From contig NC_069373.1 of NCBI RefSeq assembly GCF_021730395.1, positions 45,040,501 to 45,104,500 on the forward strand: a stretch of DNA of 64,000 nucleotides, read 5' to 3'. Positions 37,031 through 50,611 of this stretch are shown piece by piece (within the stretch, counting starts at the first letter, position 1; every line of letters begins with the position of its first letter). The stretch is from Mercenaria mercenaria. Lineage: Eukaryota; Mollusca; Bivalvia; Venerida; Veneridae. The notes under the pieces were generated by a model. The model worked only from the letters and a program-made list of their open reading frames with translations, was not told where the DNA came from and ran no database searches. Made by a program: the position numbers and the translations under genes.

Positions 37031-39409
37031 ATGAAAATGAAAAGATCAGGGATTTACGTTTGCTTGACATATCTAGCACTGATACAGGTTGGATTTTTTT
37101 TCAAAGTTTCATAACGTTTTTAATTTTATGAGTATAAATAGAACATTATAACACAGAGACTGCGTATGATTTCACTTTTAGAAAAAGCACTGCTTTCATT
37201 ATAGTTCATTAACTATAAACGTAACACAATGTATCCAATAGTTCTTTCGATGAAGGTTTAATCACCTATTCAAAAGCGCTTAACATTATGACAACTATAT
37301 GAGAAGCCTACGGAAGAGCATAAGTGCCAGGTCTGTTTTATTTATTAACTCGAAATTTCGAGTGACGTAACTCGAAATTTAGAGATACTTAACTGAAATT
37401 TTGACTTACTAACTCAAAATTTCGGGTTAGAACGGACCGACCCGCCCATCCACAGACCGACAGACAACCTCATTCCTATATACCCCCATCCCAAACATCG
37501 TTTGTGGGGTATAATAATTTCACAGTATGATCTAGCCTATCGGAGGTGGTGAACTTGGCCTATAGTTTATACAAATTTATTTTAGCTCGATTGTGATGAA
37601 AGATTTAAGCTTATATGAATCACTCTCGAGTCTGCTTCCTGGAAAACCCAATACTAGTGTCATATGAGAAGTCATGGCCGTGACCTCAGTGGTACTTGGA
37701 CCCACTAACCCCGGGTTTAGCGGTCGACACCTAAACAACTAGACCACCGCTCCCCTTAAACTGGCCTTTGACCTCATGACAGCGGTAGTCATCTGCTGAG
37801 CACAGAATATCAAATAATCTATCTGTGGTGTTTTTTTTTTCTTTGGTTGAGTTGAGTGTGTGTGTGTTAGTTCGGGTTTAACGTCTTTCTCAACAATTTT
37901 TTAGTCATATGAACAACGGTGTCTACTTGTAGCAGTGAGCACAATGCCCAACTTTATAGTGCTGCCTCACTGGAATATCACGCCGTATACACATGACATG
38001 ATACCCCACCCAGTCACATTATACTGACACCGGGCTGACCAGTCCTAGTACTATCCTCTTAATGCTGAGCGCCAAGCGAGGAAGCTACTAGTACCATTTT
38101 TTACGTCTTTGGTATGACGCGGCCAGGGATCGAACCCACGACCTCCCGCACTCGAAGCGGACGCTCTACCACTAGGCTACCTTGGTTGAGTTGAACATCA
38201 CATCCACACATTTATAGGTCATTAATGACTTTCCAGTTTTTCATGATAGAGAAAGCCCCTGGTGCCCCTGCGTGCATAATTTGAGACACATCGGTAGAAC
38301 TGCTGACCTTCCACACGCCAACAGGATGCTTCCTCAAATGAAAGAATTCTACACCCAAAATAGCATTTCAAGTCCACAGTAGTAAAATGAATGTTATTTG
38401 AAGCCAGCAACCTGAATCAATCAGCCACTGAAGCCTATAAGTATTTTATTTACAGTTTCGCTTCTGCAAGTCAAATAAGTCTCAAATAACTGACAGAAGA
38501 ACCATCTTAACGGCCATTGTACGATTTTTATGATAAAGATAAGGATATAAATATAAATTTTAATGATGTGGATAATGACATAAATGTATGCATATAATCT
38601 GAGAAATAGTGAAATTATTTGCAAAACCTGTTTCAATATGCTACTGGTACTGATGATAGACTCGGACAGATGATAAAAAGTCGACCACCTTCGAATTATT
38701 CGATTGCAATCGGTTATTTATGTAATTAAACACCCGTCTAACAGCAATCACTTACAACACCAACTGGTGTAAACAAAAGCAAAACTGGTAAATATTCTGT
38801 ATAAATTCAAATTATGTCTTTTTTTTAGCAAATGTTAAGCTTTATTTTGATAACAATTTGCAGAATAAAAATGTTACAGGTAAAAAAACTCATTTTCTGT
38901 CCGAGTTCTATTATCATTACTAATAAAAGTTTGTTTTAACATTTTATTACAGTCATGGTATGTTTAGACTGCACATTAATGAATATCTTAATTCATACTA
39001 CACATGAGCTTAATATGATTTCAAGAAATACAACTTCTCGATTGTCAAATACAAACACGCTTATTCTTATACTGAGTATGTGTACAATAGGAAGAATACT
39101 ATGGAACCACTGAATCACCTAAATCTTGGATAAATGTATGACTGTATCTCAAAAAAAGCTAACGTATTGGACTGAAACTTCACAAATGACTACCCAGTCA
39201 CCACACCTACTGAAACCACCAAGTGATGAAACTCTAAGTTGAGTTTAATGCTCAAAATTGCCCTGTTTAACTTTTTTCGAAAATTGTATTAAAGCTTAAC
39301 GTGCAATTATTAAGCTGTTTTTCAGAAAAAAAGGACATGTATTGGACTGAACCTTCATGCAATACTTCCTACTCATCAAAACTACTTACTGGTTTACAGA
39401 CAACTTTCG

Positions 39410-39442
<33 letters not shown>

Positions 39443-42400
39443 CGTATTTCAACTTTTATGTTTCAAATTCATATGATAACTGCGTTTAATCTGTTAATAT
39501 GATTATTTAGTTTTAGAACTATAAACTACCTCCAGAGTTAACAGCATACATATAACTGTTCATTTACAGGATGATGGAGGGGTAGGTGGGGTGAAGCATA
39601 AGGGCATTAAATAAAGAAACTTGCAATTTGCACCCCGTTTTATGAAGAAGAAATCTCATAGTAATACGTTGCTCTGTTTTTCATACAAGGGTGTATTATG
39701 CCTGGTCGAGCTTGAGTTGTCAGTGATGCAGTTGGATAACCCACTTGGAACCTCATACACAGGGCAGACTAGCGGAAGTGGAAGAAAGTGTTGTGATTCA
39801 GGGGGAAGTAACTGTCAAAACGTCACAGACAAATGTGATGTTTATTTCACTTTTTGCGTAGGAAGGTAAGAGGAGAGAGAACGAAGATTTTGATTTTGTT
39901 AACACCCTCAAAATATTGTCTCAAACCTTAAAATGTGTAAGTAATTTATGCAAAGGAATGTGTATTACGTTAATTTCACAAATCTCGAAATATGAGTATA
40001 ATTTTCAAAAATATGCTAAGGAAATATAACATACGTTAACATCTTTTTATGCAATACTAGTAACACATTTATTTGAAACAACGCTTTTCTCTGTAAAGCA
40101 GGATCTACATATTAGTAATATCAGATGATAGATTGAAATGTCAACAATAATGCCTATATGTTGAAGATGCCTGTGTACCCTCTTCTAACACAGTGCATGA
40201 AGGCCATATGCAACTTGAAATATTATATCTAGCTTACACACAGGATGTAAGACTATTATGGACGAAGACGAAGACAATTTAATCATAGATCTTATTTGCC
40301 TATGAATCTTTTAATTTCTCTTTTATATGCGAGTCTAAATGTAGATATTGATGACAGTCTGTCTTATAATTGTTTCTGAAACCCATTGAAATGCAGCCAT
40401 TCATTTAAATACGAGAACGATCCGATGATATGTTTCAGCCTCAGTAATGACCCGAAAAATGCAGGATGTAATGGAACTTATATAGACATGCAGAAAGATG
40501 TATCACACGACGTGTTGAAAATTACAGATAATAAAAAACTGAAACGTTTCGTTAACATTACATCTTGGACAAAGGTATATTTTCAAGATGAAACCATAGT
40601 TCTCTTAGGTATTCTCTCAACGAAGGAAAATAATTGTAAGTAGTTATATGAAAAATATTTTATTTACAACAGACAAAACAACAAAATTAAATATAAATTC
40701 CTTGTTATTCAATTTTTAACATAAAACAGATTTTTTTTTGATAAATCATGAAGTAATTATACGTTTGGTATATATATTTTTCTTACGTTTTATGTCCAAC
40801 TCTAACTGTGAATGTAACCGCCTCGGTAGCCTAGTGGTAGAGCGTCCGCTTCGAGTGCGGGAGGTCGTGGGTTCGATCCCCGGCCGCGTCATACCAAAGA
40901 CGTAAAAAAATAGTACTAGCAGCTTCATCGCTTGGCGCTCAGCATTAAGGGGATAGTGCTAGGACTGGTCAGCCCGGTGTCAGTTTAATGTGACTGGGTG
41001 GGGTATCATGCCACGTGTCTACGGCGTGATATTCCAGTGAGGCAGCACTACAAAGTTGGGCATTGTGCTCACTGCTATAAGTAGACACCGTCGTTTATAG
41101 GACTGAAAAATTGTTGGAAAAGACGTTAAACACACTGCCTAACTGTGAATGTATTCATAAAGTCTTAACAATTGTCAAAATAATCGATCACTACATGTAA
41201 ACAAAAAGGTGCAAGTACGATTATGTCTTTCAACGACAGCATTCCTACAAGTCTTTTTGGAATATCCCTATTTGGTCCTTTAAATCTTGTTCAAAAACAA
41301 TCAACCTAACCCAGCAAGAAAATATATGGCCCCTTATTGTTTTCTATATAGGGTCCACATGGGATTTACAAACTGGATTGGCATGGGTCCAACATCGATG
41401 AGACATTGTATATGGGTCCGATATAGGTCCGATGTGGGCAAATACTTACAATGTTGATCCCATATGGGTCCCGTATGGTACATATGCCCAGATAAAGCCC
41501 ATATCGGCCCCAATATATGCTTGCGTGCTGGGAAGCTTTTCCCATGACGCCTGGAGTATTCAAGGCTTTGAAGTGATGATAGTTTAATTAAGTTTTATGA
41601 AAACTAGAAAGAAGGTCTCACTTTATTTATTTGTTGTAGCATCAGAAAATATCTTTATACATATAAGTGATTGCAAGAACATAATGCTTCTGTTATGTCA
41701 GTTGATGCCATAATATTACTGTTTAGGGAAGCACAATGCTTATTGTGAATGTGTTGGATATGGACGAATTGACAAGCCTTGGTTCAGGCCTTCATATCTT
41801 TCCTGATCTGGTTGATTCATTCAACAAGGCAGTGGACTTCGATCCTGCACCGAACTATTGGGCAGCGACGGAGAGAATAGTATCTATGGTTGGTCATGTA
41901 AGGTATGGGATAGAATACATATTTATTTATATACATGGGTCATTCAAGATACTCAAACCTAGGGGCCTCCGTTGCAGAGTGGTTAAGGTCACCATCTGGA
42001 TTACGGAAGGTCGGTGGTTCTACCCAGGTGCCCGCTCGTGATGAAATAATACACGGAGGGGGATCTGGATTCTTTCTTCACCAACAAAGCTAGAAAGTCG
42101 CCATATGATCTATAAATGTGTCGGTGCCACGTTAAATCCAACAAAAACATAAAATCATAAAACCTAACTTATTTTTATGTTTGAAAGCAAATGATATTAT
42201 ACTATAACTGAAGTTTCATGGATTAAGTTGGATTGAGAGGCAGGAATGGGAGTGCGAAATTTGACCGAAGTATTAAATTCGCTATGGAAAATTGAAAAGA
42301 AAAGTTTAACAATTTGTCTAAGGAAGGTGCAATTTACACACAAATTTTTTTTTACATGTACCTGTTGCTATCTAAAGGAAGAGTAAATGATAAAAGACTC

Positions 42401-45400
42401 TTCTTTCCATCCTAATTATAAAATGTCAAATTGGTAAAGTATTAAAGTATAGTTAATACATCTTAACTTTCTTGAATTTAGAATAAAGTTGGGTTGTTAT
42501 TATTAATATTAATAAACATGGAATGAACATTAAACGCTCATAATGCCTTTTTTTATAATGAGGCCGGGACAGTTTTTGTTATGAACATAAAATATATTTA
42601 TATATAATTATTTATATCTTGTTGAATCCTAATTGCAATAATTGTTTTCTGCATGATTTGACTAAGGTTTGAATATTGATAACACAGTAAGACTTTTTAA
42701 TGAATACATTATTTTGATTGCACCCGCACCCCTTTACGGTTCAACTACAAGACTATAAATTCATGAGCAGTATTGGAAGTACAACATTTATTTGGACAGC
42801 TGTTTCATCCTTTTAAAACATAAAATTAAACCTTATGGGACTATGTGTCTAAAATAAAGACATGCTTACTAGAAAGAATAATGTATATCGTTCATAGCCT
42901 TGACATTCGACTACGTGCGTGGTGCGCTTCAGGTTGGTATGGAAATTCATGTGAACATCGGTGTAATGTGGATTCCTTCCATGAATGTACAAGCTCAGGT
43001 GCCAAAACTCCACTACAAGAATGCACAGATCCAGGTATGTACAAATGTATATATAAACGCATCCGTTTGAAGCAATTATGTTAATAGTCCATAAACAATT
43101 ATAGGTACGTAAGTCGTGCATACAATACAGATAAAAATACACGACAACTCGAAATATTCTCACTACATTCTTTGTATAGAAAGGAAATATCGTTTATGTT
43201 CGTATAAAAACAATAGTATAATTTATCAAAGGTGAACCTTTCCGCGAGATTGTACGTGCGGTCTGACTTCGTTCACAAAAATCTGAACAAAAAAAAATGG
43301 CGTCGTTCATTTGTTTTTACAATTGACTATCAAATATTCAAACAGAAAATTTAGTCATGATAGCTCAACTCACTTCATAGCTAAAACCCATTTTTGGTGG
43401 CTGCTAGCTGCCACCAGTGTCAAAAAGAATACTCCGTTTGAAAAATCTTGTCAGTTCTTAAGACCATCCTAACAACACAACCAAAAATAGTTCCAAGCTT
43501 TCTAGGTAAACAATTATCTACACAACGTGCATAATTTGAAAAGCTACAATATATGCTTTAATACCATTTTTAATGTAAATTCGGCGACTAAAATCAATAC
43601 AAACTGAGGTAAACGTTTTAATAAAAACAACAACGTGTATGAATACAAATATGCAAATTTATGGTCACGTGAATAAACGATGACCTCATGTCACCTGAAC
43701 TTATTGATTAGCTATTGCATAGTACTGCCCCAAAGGTCACGTAGCTTATAACGTTGAAAAAGGTAGCTTATGTATATAGAAACCTAGCCTGGGAATCCAG
43801 ACTGACAATTCAAAAATGTTTCCTAACCGCAGTGTCACATGTATAACTTCCGAAATTTAAGGCTTTATTTGATAAAGAACAATGACTTCTGATAGCAATA
43901 ATCCGCGGCTAAAAATAGAAACGGAATTTCAACGGAAAAGTTTCCAAACATTTCCGGTCCATAGACAATACCAGTTTGTACTGCTGATAGCTTTTCCAGC
44001 AAGTTGTAATACTTTTCAAAAATGCCAGAACAAACTTAAATTTCGTCATAGCTATCAAATTGTAAGATATTATATTAATGCAACCCTAGTGATCTAAGAA
44101 TGTTACTGAATTTTCGACTGCATTGTCTCGTTTTCGTTTCAAGCACGCACAAATATGACGGCATGTTGATAAGGCTATTTATAGAAAATCGATAATCAGC
44201 AGTGATATGGATTTCCTCAGGCGTTGATACTGCCAATTAACACTAATTAGCGCAAATTTAGTGAGATGATTTATGAACAGAACAGTACTTTATTGATATA
44301 ACTTGAACATGTACAGCTCATCGTTATATCAAGAACAAAATATACTAAAACATGCTTATAATACGAGAGTGAACAAAAATGAAAGAACATTCAGTTAAAA
44401 TTCATTCGATATTGTTTGCAATGTGACCTGCCGTGAGAATCAAAGACATGTATGTTTTCTAAATAATATTCCCTCACGGATAATCTTCCTTCAGCAAATG
44501 TACAATATAAGATACTATATGTATGCATAGATACACATGTATTCGGTATAATTTCGTCAGACAAAACACGAATTATCAACGTGGAAACCCACAGGTCGCC
44601 CAAGCTGAGAAGTGTTTCAAGCTCGCTTTGACTAAGTGGTGCTACTGTATCACGATTTCATCAACTTGTAAGCCCATGAAAGTGGGCGCAGCGATGATAC
44701 TCACTCGCCTTTTTGAAAAGGCAATGTGTCAGACTGTAGCAAGTCGTCGGATAACAGATTTGACCAACTTAAAAATTGAATTGTTTCAAGACAGATTCTG
44801 CTCACTTCAGCTAAATTCATTCGAGTCGCACCATGAGAAAAACAACATAGTGCATTTGTGACCAGCATGGGCCCAAATCAAACTGCGGATCCATACACCA
44901 CTCTGGTCAGAATCCTTGCTGTTCGCTAACGCACTATGCTGGTTTTCTCATGGTGCGTCTCAATATATCTGGATACAAATATATGTATAAAAAGTAAAAC
45001 GGTTTCGTTTCGCCAGTTACATATTTTCGACTTTTTTCTCGGTCTGACTAAAGTTGTAAGTTTGTCTGACTTAATGTCCAGCATTTTTGCCAAGGGGTGA
45101 TAATTAATTCACCTCTAAAATACACTAGCTGCAGAACTGACATTCTGAGGTGCATCTGTGGTGCATGTTTGTGTTGTTTTCTTTCACAAAAGTCTCATGA
45201 AAACCACAGCTATCTGATACGGACTAAATCAGTGTGTATAATAATTCATGACAGACACTGCCCAAAAGCTTTAAAAAAATCTTAAAAGCTGAATGATTTG
45301 GAGAAAAAGCTTATATTATTTATTAATAGTAAAACATTTTCGATGTAATTTATGTTGTCGTTTTCCTCACAAATAATCAAAACTATTCGTTAAAGACTGA

Positions 45401-48400
45401 ATCAGTGTGTAAGTAAACAATGACTTGCAGTGAAAAAGGATTAATTTTGAAACCAAAGCCGAATATTAAAAAAATGCAAAAAAAGTTCTTATAGTTTATA
45501 TTAACAATTCCTCAGTTGTCACTTTCTTTGTAATATTTTAAACATTGATTAGCAGCCACCATCAGCGCTTTGAGCGCTTTGATTCTGTCAGTAAAGGTGA
45601 AAATTGAATCAAGATTGTATTGTATGCTGCCGGACTATTTTCATGAATATGCATGACCCGACACATTTCTATAAAAAGCGCACAAAAAAACTTAACTATG
45701 TTCCATTTAATATCGATAAACATTGAAGATTTCGTTCAAGAACAAAACAAGAATCAAAATGGTAAAGGTATATAATAAAAGGGTCATTATAACAGTAGCT
45801 AGATCTGGGACTTTGTATTCGGCTCTTGTGGATTTTGCAAGGTCGGACCACACTCGGCGCTTGCGCGCCTCGTGAGATCCGATCTGGCAAAATCCACTCG
45901 AGCCGAATACTGCATCCCAGATCAAGCTACTGTTATAATAACCCTATTGTATTTATTATAATAACGATATCTGCCATCAGCTGAATTGCAATTAAACGTG
46001 GGCGGGTCTTTTTTGGCCGTTCTATATATTTATTGTAAAGGTCGATAGTCGGAACCTCATATTTTTATTGTAAGCTACTGATGAATGCTATTTTTGTTCG
46101 TTTATACGGGTATAAACCACATTGGGCTTTCTGGCAAATCATCAAAGAAGTCCCCAAACACGTCTAAACGCGCAAATAATAATTATTATAATATCCACTT
46201 CATAAATGGGGAAAGGCTTAGATAGAAATAAATTAATATGTTAACATACTCATATTATCATGACATTTTAGTGTCAAATGACTGATAGACACATTACGAC
46301 ACACTAAAGGACACTGAAACCTACTTACCACTTTGATAGATTAATATGAGCTTAAAACATGTTTAACGTGTTTTCTTTTCAAGTTAAATAGACACTTGCG
46401 TTGCAAATATGTAAATATCAGCATCATGTCATATTTGTTGTTTTCCATAGACACAATTGTTCTGAGCGTGAAAGAGTCTATTTCAACACTACCAAATGCT
46501 TCTAGTATCCAAAGTTATTTGGTTGACATCTTAGCAAATTACGCATGTGTTAAAACAACGGGAAACATCAGCGTAAACATCTTTGAAGTCAGAGAAAAAA
46601 GGTATTTCTTTTATCTCAACTTCTACTTGCGTATCGACATGCATTAAATCATTGATTTGAAAAAAAGACGATATCATACGCAAAGTCAAAGAAAATGTGT
46701 GTGTGTGTCAGGATACATCCAGGAATTCTACAAACCTCCTATGTTTGTCAGAAAATATAAACCCACACTTAAGGCGAAAAATAAGTTATCTCAAAAATCC
46801 AAAAAAGGTGAGTACTCGACATAAGACTTTTGCAAGACATTCTTATAAATACATGTAACTAAAAGGATTGTGCAAAATGTAGAAAACCATTGCAACGCTT
46901 TTGAAATACATTCTTCTTGCATTTTTACCAATACCTAACTTTCATTTTCACCCATTATATCATTTTTATTAAGAGTCATGCAAATGTATATACATTCTAT
47001 ACAAAACTTGGTGATAATGAACATATTAAAAAATTTCACCCAAATTATGGGCGAGTAGCTTTAATCATGTTAATGGAGATCGAATAAAATATACTTGCTA
47101 ATTTCATGATTTAGTGTCATTAACTGTGATATTTGATTTTTACAAAATATGTTTAACCTTTGATAAATTGATTAGTGATGTTTTTTTTTCTTGTTTTCAG
47201 CCATGGATATATAGACATTGTTTTCAATGGTTACTGTGACAACAGACCGGTTTCCAGTCTAAAATTTAAAGAAATGGAGTATGTAATGAACACAGTAAAA
47301 ACAAGACTGGTTCCTCTGGATGATTATTTTGGTGCCCCTATGATAACGCCAGCAATAAACTTCGTCCAAGATAATGTGGTATATACCTTTCGTTTTAAGG
47401 TAGCAGGGTACACTTCGAATTTTGGCCCCCGTCAATATTTGTTATAATTAGAACTTTTAGATACTCAGGATCGTTTTCGCTATTTTGTGAAAAAAACGAG
47501 CTAGATGGGCCCCCATTCCGTTTATGTCATGAAGTTCAGTAGGGACTATTAAATTGAGAAATGCAATAAATTTGGGCATTGTTCCTGCAGCGGGATCATT
47601 GCAGGTTGTTCAAAAAGTGCAAAATTGATGCTTTTAGCATGCTATTTTCAATGGGTGTATGGGTGTATAAAACTTTCGTTTTGATAACTTTTTGTATTAT
47701 TGTATGAGAGTCCTGATTTGACAATAATTAAAAGCACAAAACATGCACGGAATTTATAAAATGGCCACCCTGATTCTGCTCATTAGGGAAGTACAATATT
47801 GCGACTCGCTACATGTAAGCCTGGCCACGCCCAAAATTTTCGAATCTAAGTGTACCCTGCTACCTTAATAATCCAGACCTTTGAAACTAATACAAATTGA
47901 AAAAAAAAAAAAAAAAAAAAAAAAGACAGCAGTGTCTAATTTGATTTGTATAAGAAAAATGAGGTATGCATGATTTGCTTCATTTCATTCGCTATTTTGA
48001 TCATATCATTTAATATGACGTAATATAATTTCAAATACACATTTCACAGACTGCAAAACTCGGTCATAATAATTAAAAGACTTGACCATCATGCGATTCG
48101 AGTATTTTAAATGGCCGACAAATTTGTCCAATATGAGATCTTTGGTTTTTTTGTAGATTTAGTTTTTTAGTTTAGTTTTCGAGTGGAAATATTTTTGTTC
48201 ACTATCATACAGGTTATATATAATACCATAGTAGTTAAGCCTTTACCGTTATATTGGTCTTCGGTCTCATGTCAGTACGGCTGCACTCATCTCAGTGGAC
48301 TAAGGGTTGGTCCAGAGGGGCGGGCATATATTGAATGTAGAGCCTAAAGTTGAGACTTTATTTATTCAAGAAATGAAATTTTCAAATTGATTTGCTTGAA

Positions 48401-48767
48401 AAACATAATAATAATAATAACAACTAAAACTGCTGAAGAGGAGGGCCGGGACATCAGTCGAATCAAATTGTTTTTTAACGTACAATTTAGCCCCCATAGT
48501 TGTCAAATATATATCAGATTGTACTACTTATATATTTTGGAACAATTTTTCCAAGATGACGTGTCCCCGGAGCTCGTTAGAAATTGCGCGTCCCTATCTT
48601 AATCACTATTTATATTTGAACTACTGTGGGGTATAGTATATAAGCTTATGTAATCAGACGTATCGTGCACATACCAGGTGAGGAGATGGTCAATCAAATG
48701 TTTTTTTTTCATATCTCCGGTTACAGATAAATTTCTGTTCCCTTAAAAGTAGAAATCTACCTTGTGT

Positions 48768-48805
<38 letters not shown>

Positions 48806-49525
48806 CATTATTATTAAATCTTTATATGAATACACCAAAAGTAAGAACTAGTTGTTGTGATGTTAGAATATTTTTCCGTTGTGATCAGACAGACCGTGCA
48901 CATACCAGGTTAGAAGATGGTCAGTCCAATGTAGTTTTATATCTCCGTTTACTACGGAAGCATAGAGGGGACATCAGATATTTTAGCTCACCTGAGCCAA
49001 AGGCTCAGGGTGAGCTTTTGTGACCGCTCAATGTCCGTCATCAGTCGTCCGTCGTCCGTCGTCAGTCGTGCGTCCATCAACATTTTCTAAAAAAATTCTT
49101 CTTCTTGAAAACCACTGGGTAGAATTATACCAAACTTCACAGGAATGATCCTTGGGTGGTTCCCTTTCTAAATTGTTCAAAGAATTTAATTCCATGCAGA
49201 ACACTGGTTGCCATGGCAACCGAAAGGGAAAACTTTAGAAATCTTCTTGTCCAAAACCGCAAGGCGTAGAACCTTGATATTTAGCATGTGACATCATCAA
49301 ATGGTCCTCTATCAAGATTGTTCAAATTGTCCCCCTGGGATGAAAAGAAGTCCCATCCCGGGGGTCACAAGTTTTATATAGACTTATATAGTAAAAAACT
49401 TTAAAAATCTTCTCGTCTAAAACCACAAGACCTAGGCCTTTGATATTTTGTATGTAGCATTGTCTTGTGGCCCTCTACCAAAATTGTTCCAATTATGCCT
49501 CTGGGGTGAAAAGAGGCCCTGTTGG

Positions 49526-49556
<31 letters not shown>

Positions 49557-50567
49557 TGCGTCGGAGTTTCATGTTTTACATAGACTTATATATAGGAAAA
49601 AACTTTAAAAATCTTCTTGCCTGAAACTGCAAGGCCTAGGCTTTTGATATTAAGTATGTTGCCTTTCCTAGTGTTTCTCTACCAAAATTGTTCAAATTTT
49701 TCCCTAGGGTGAAAAGACGCCCTGCCCTGGGGGTACCAAGTTTAACATAGACTTATATAGGAAAAAAAGTAAAGATCTTCTTGTCTGAAAGTTCAAGGCC
49801 TAGGCATTTGATATTTGGTGTGTAACATTGCCTGGTGGATCTCAAGCAAGTTTTTTTTTCAAATTATGCCCCTGGGGTGAAAAGAGGCCCCATCCCGGGG
49901 GTGGGGCGTCACTTATTATAATTATGAGTTATATAAGAAAAAAATACTTCAAACATTATCAGGTCATATTTCCTAGACTGTTTATTTATAATTTTTTGAT
50001 GACCCAAACGATTAGGGAACACTTGACTGTGATCTTGACCAACTGACCTACTTTCTTGTTTTTAAGATACAGCCCTGAAATTTGGATGACATGTACAGTT
50101 TTGCACACCAGTCTTAAAACTGTCTTTCAGTGACCATGAATTTGACCTACTGACCTACTTTCTAATATTTTAGCATCAGTTTGTCATTTGAAACATGTGG
50201 CTCATATTACTCAGGTGAGCGATTCAGGGTCATCACAACCCTCTTGTTATTTTAATTTATGTCGTGTCCACGAGATATAACTAAGAAAAAAAACCCCGAA
50301 AAACAGAAACCGTTATCTCGAGGCCACAAGATATAAGTAAGAATAAAAAAATAATTTCTTAATTCGTGGTCACGAAATATAGATCTAACTAAGAAAAAAA
50401 AAACAAAAAAAAAACGATTTTCCTCATTCGTGGCCACGAAATATAACTTAGAAAAAACAAAACAAAAAACGAATTTTTTTTTGCTAATTCATGGCCACGA
50501 AATATAACTAAGAAAAAAAACAAAAAACGATTTTTTGCTTATTCGTGGCCACGAAAAATAACTAAGG

Positions 50568-50611
<44 letters not shown>

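Larger units (their letters stand above)
43035..46450. other. Intron 5 of the EGF/ZP gene
   Basis: No further exon found. It contains a degraded MITE-M at 44824-44963 (tcgcaccatgagaaaa to tttctcatggtgcg) and a foldback element at 45787-45946. The rest is AT-rich spacer. A 112-residue ORF at 44523-44861 has no domain and overlaps the MITE. Confidence 0.55.

Noticed and set aside
44523-44861. 112-residue ORF in intron 5
   Set aside because: No family resemblance, and its 3' end runs into a MITE-M copy.
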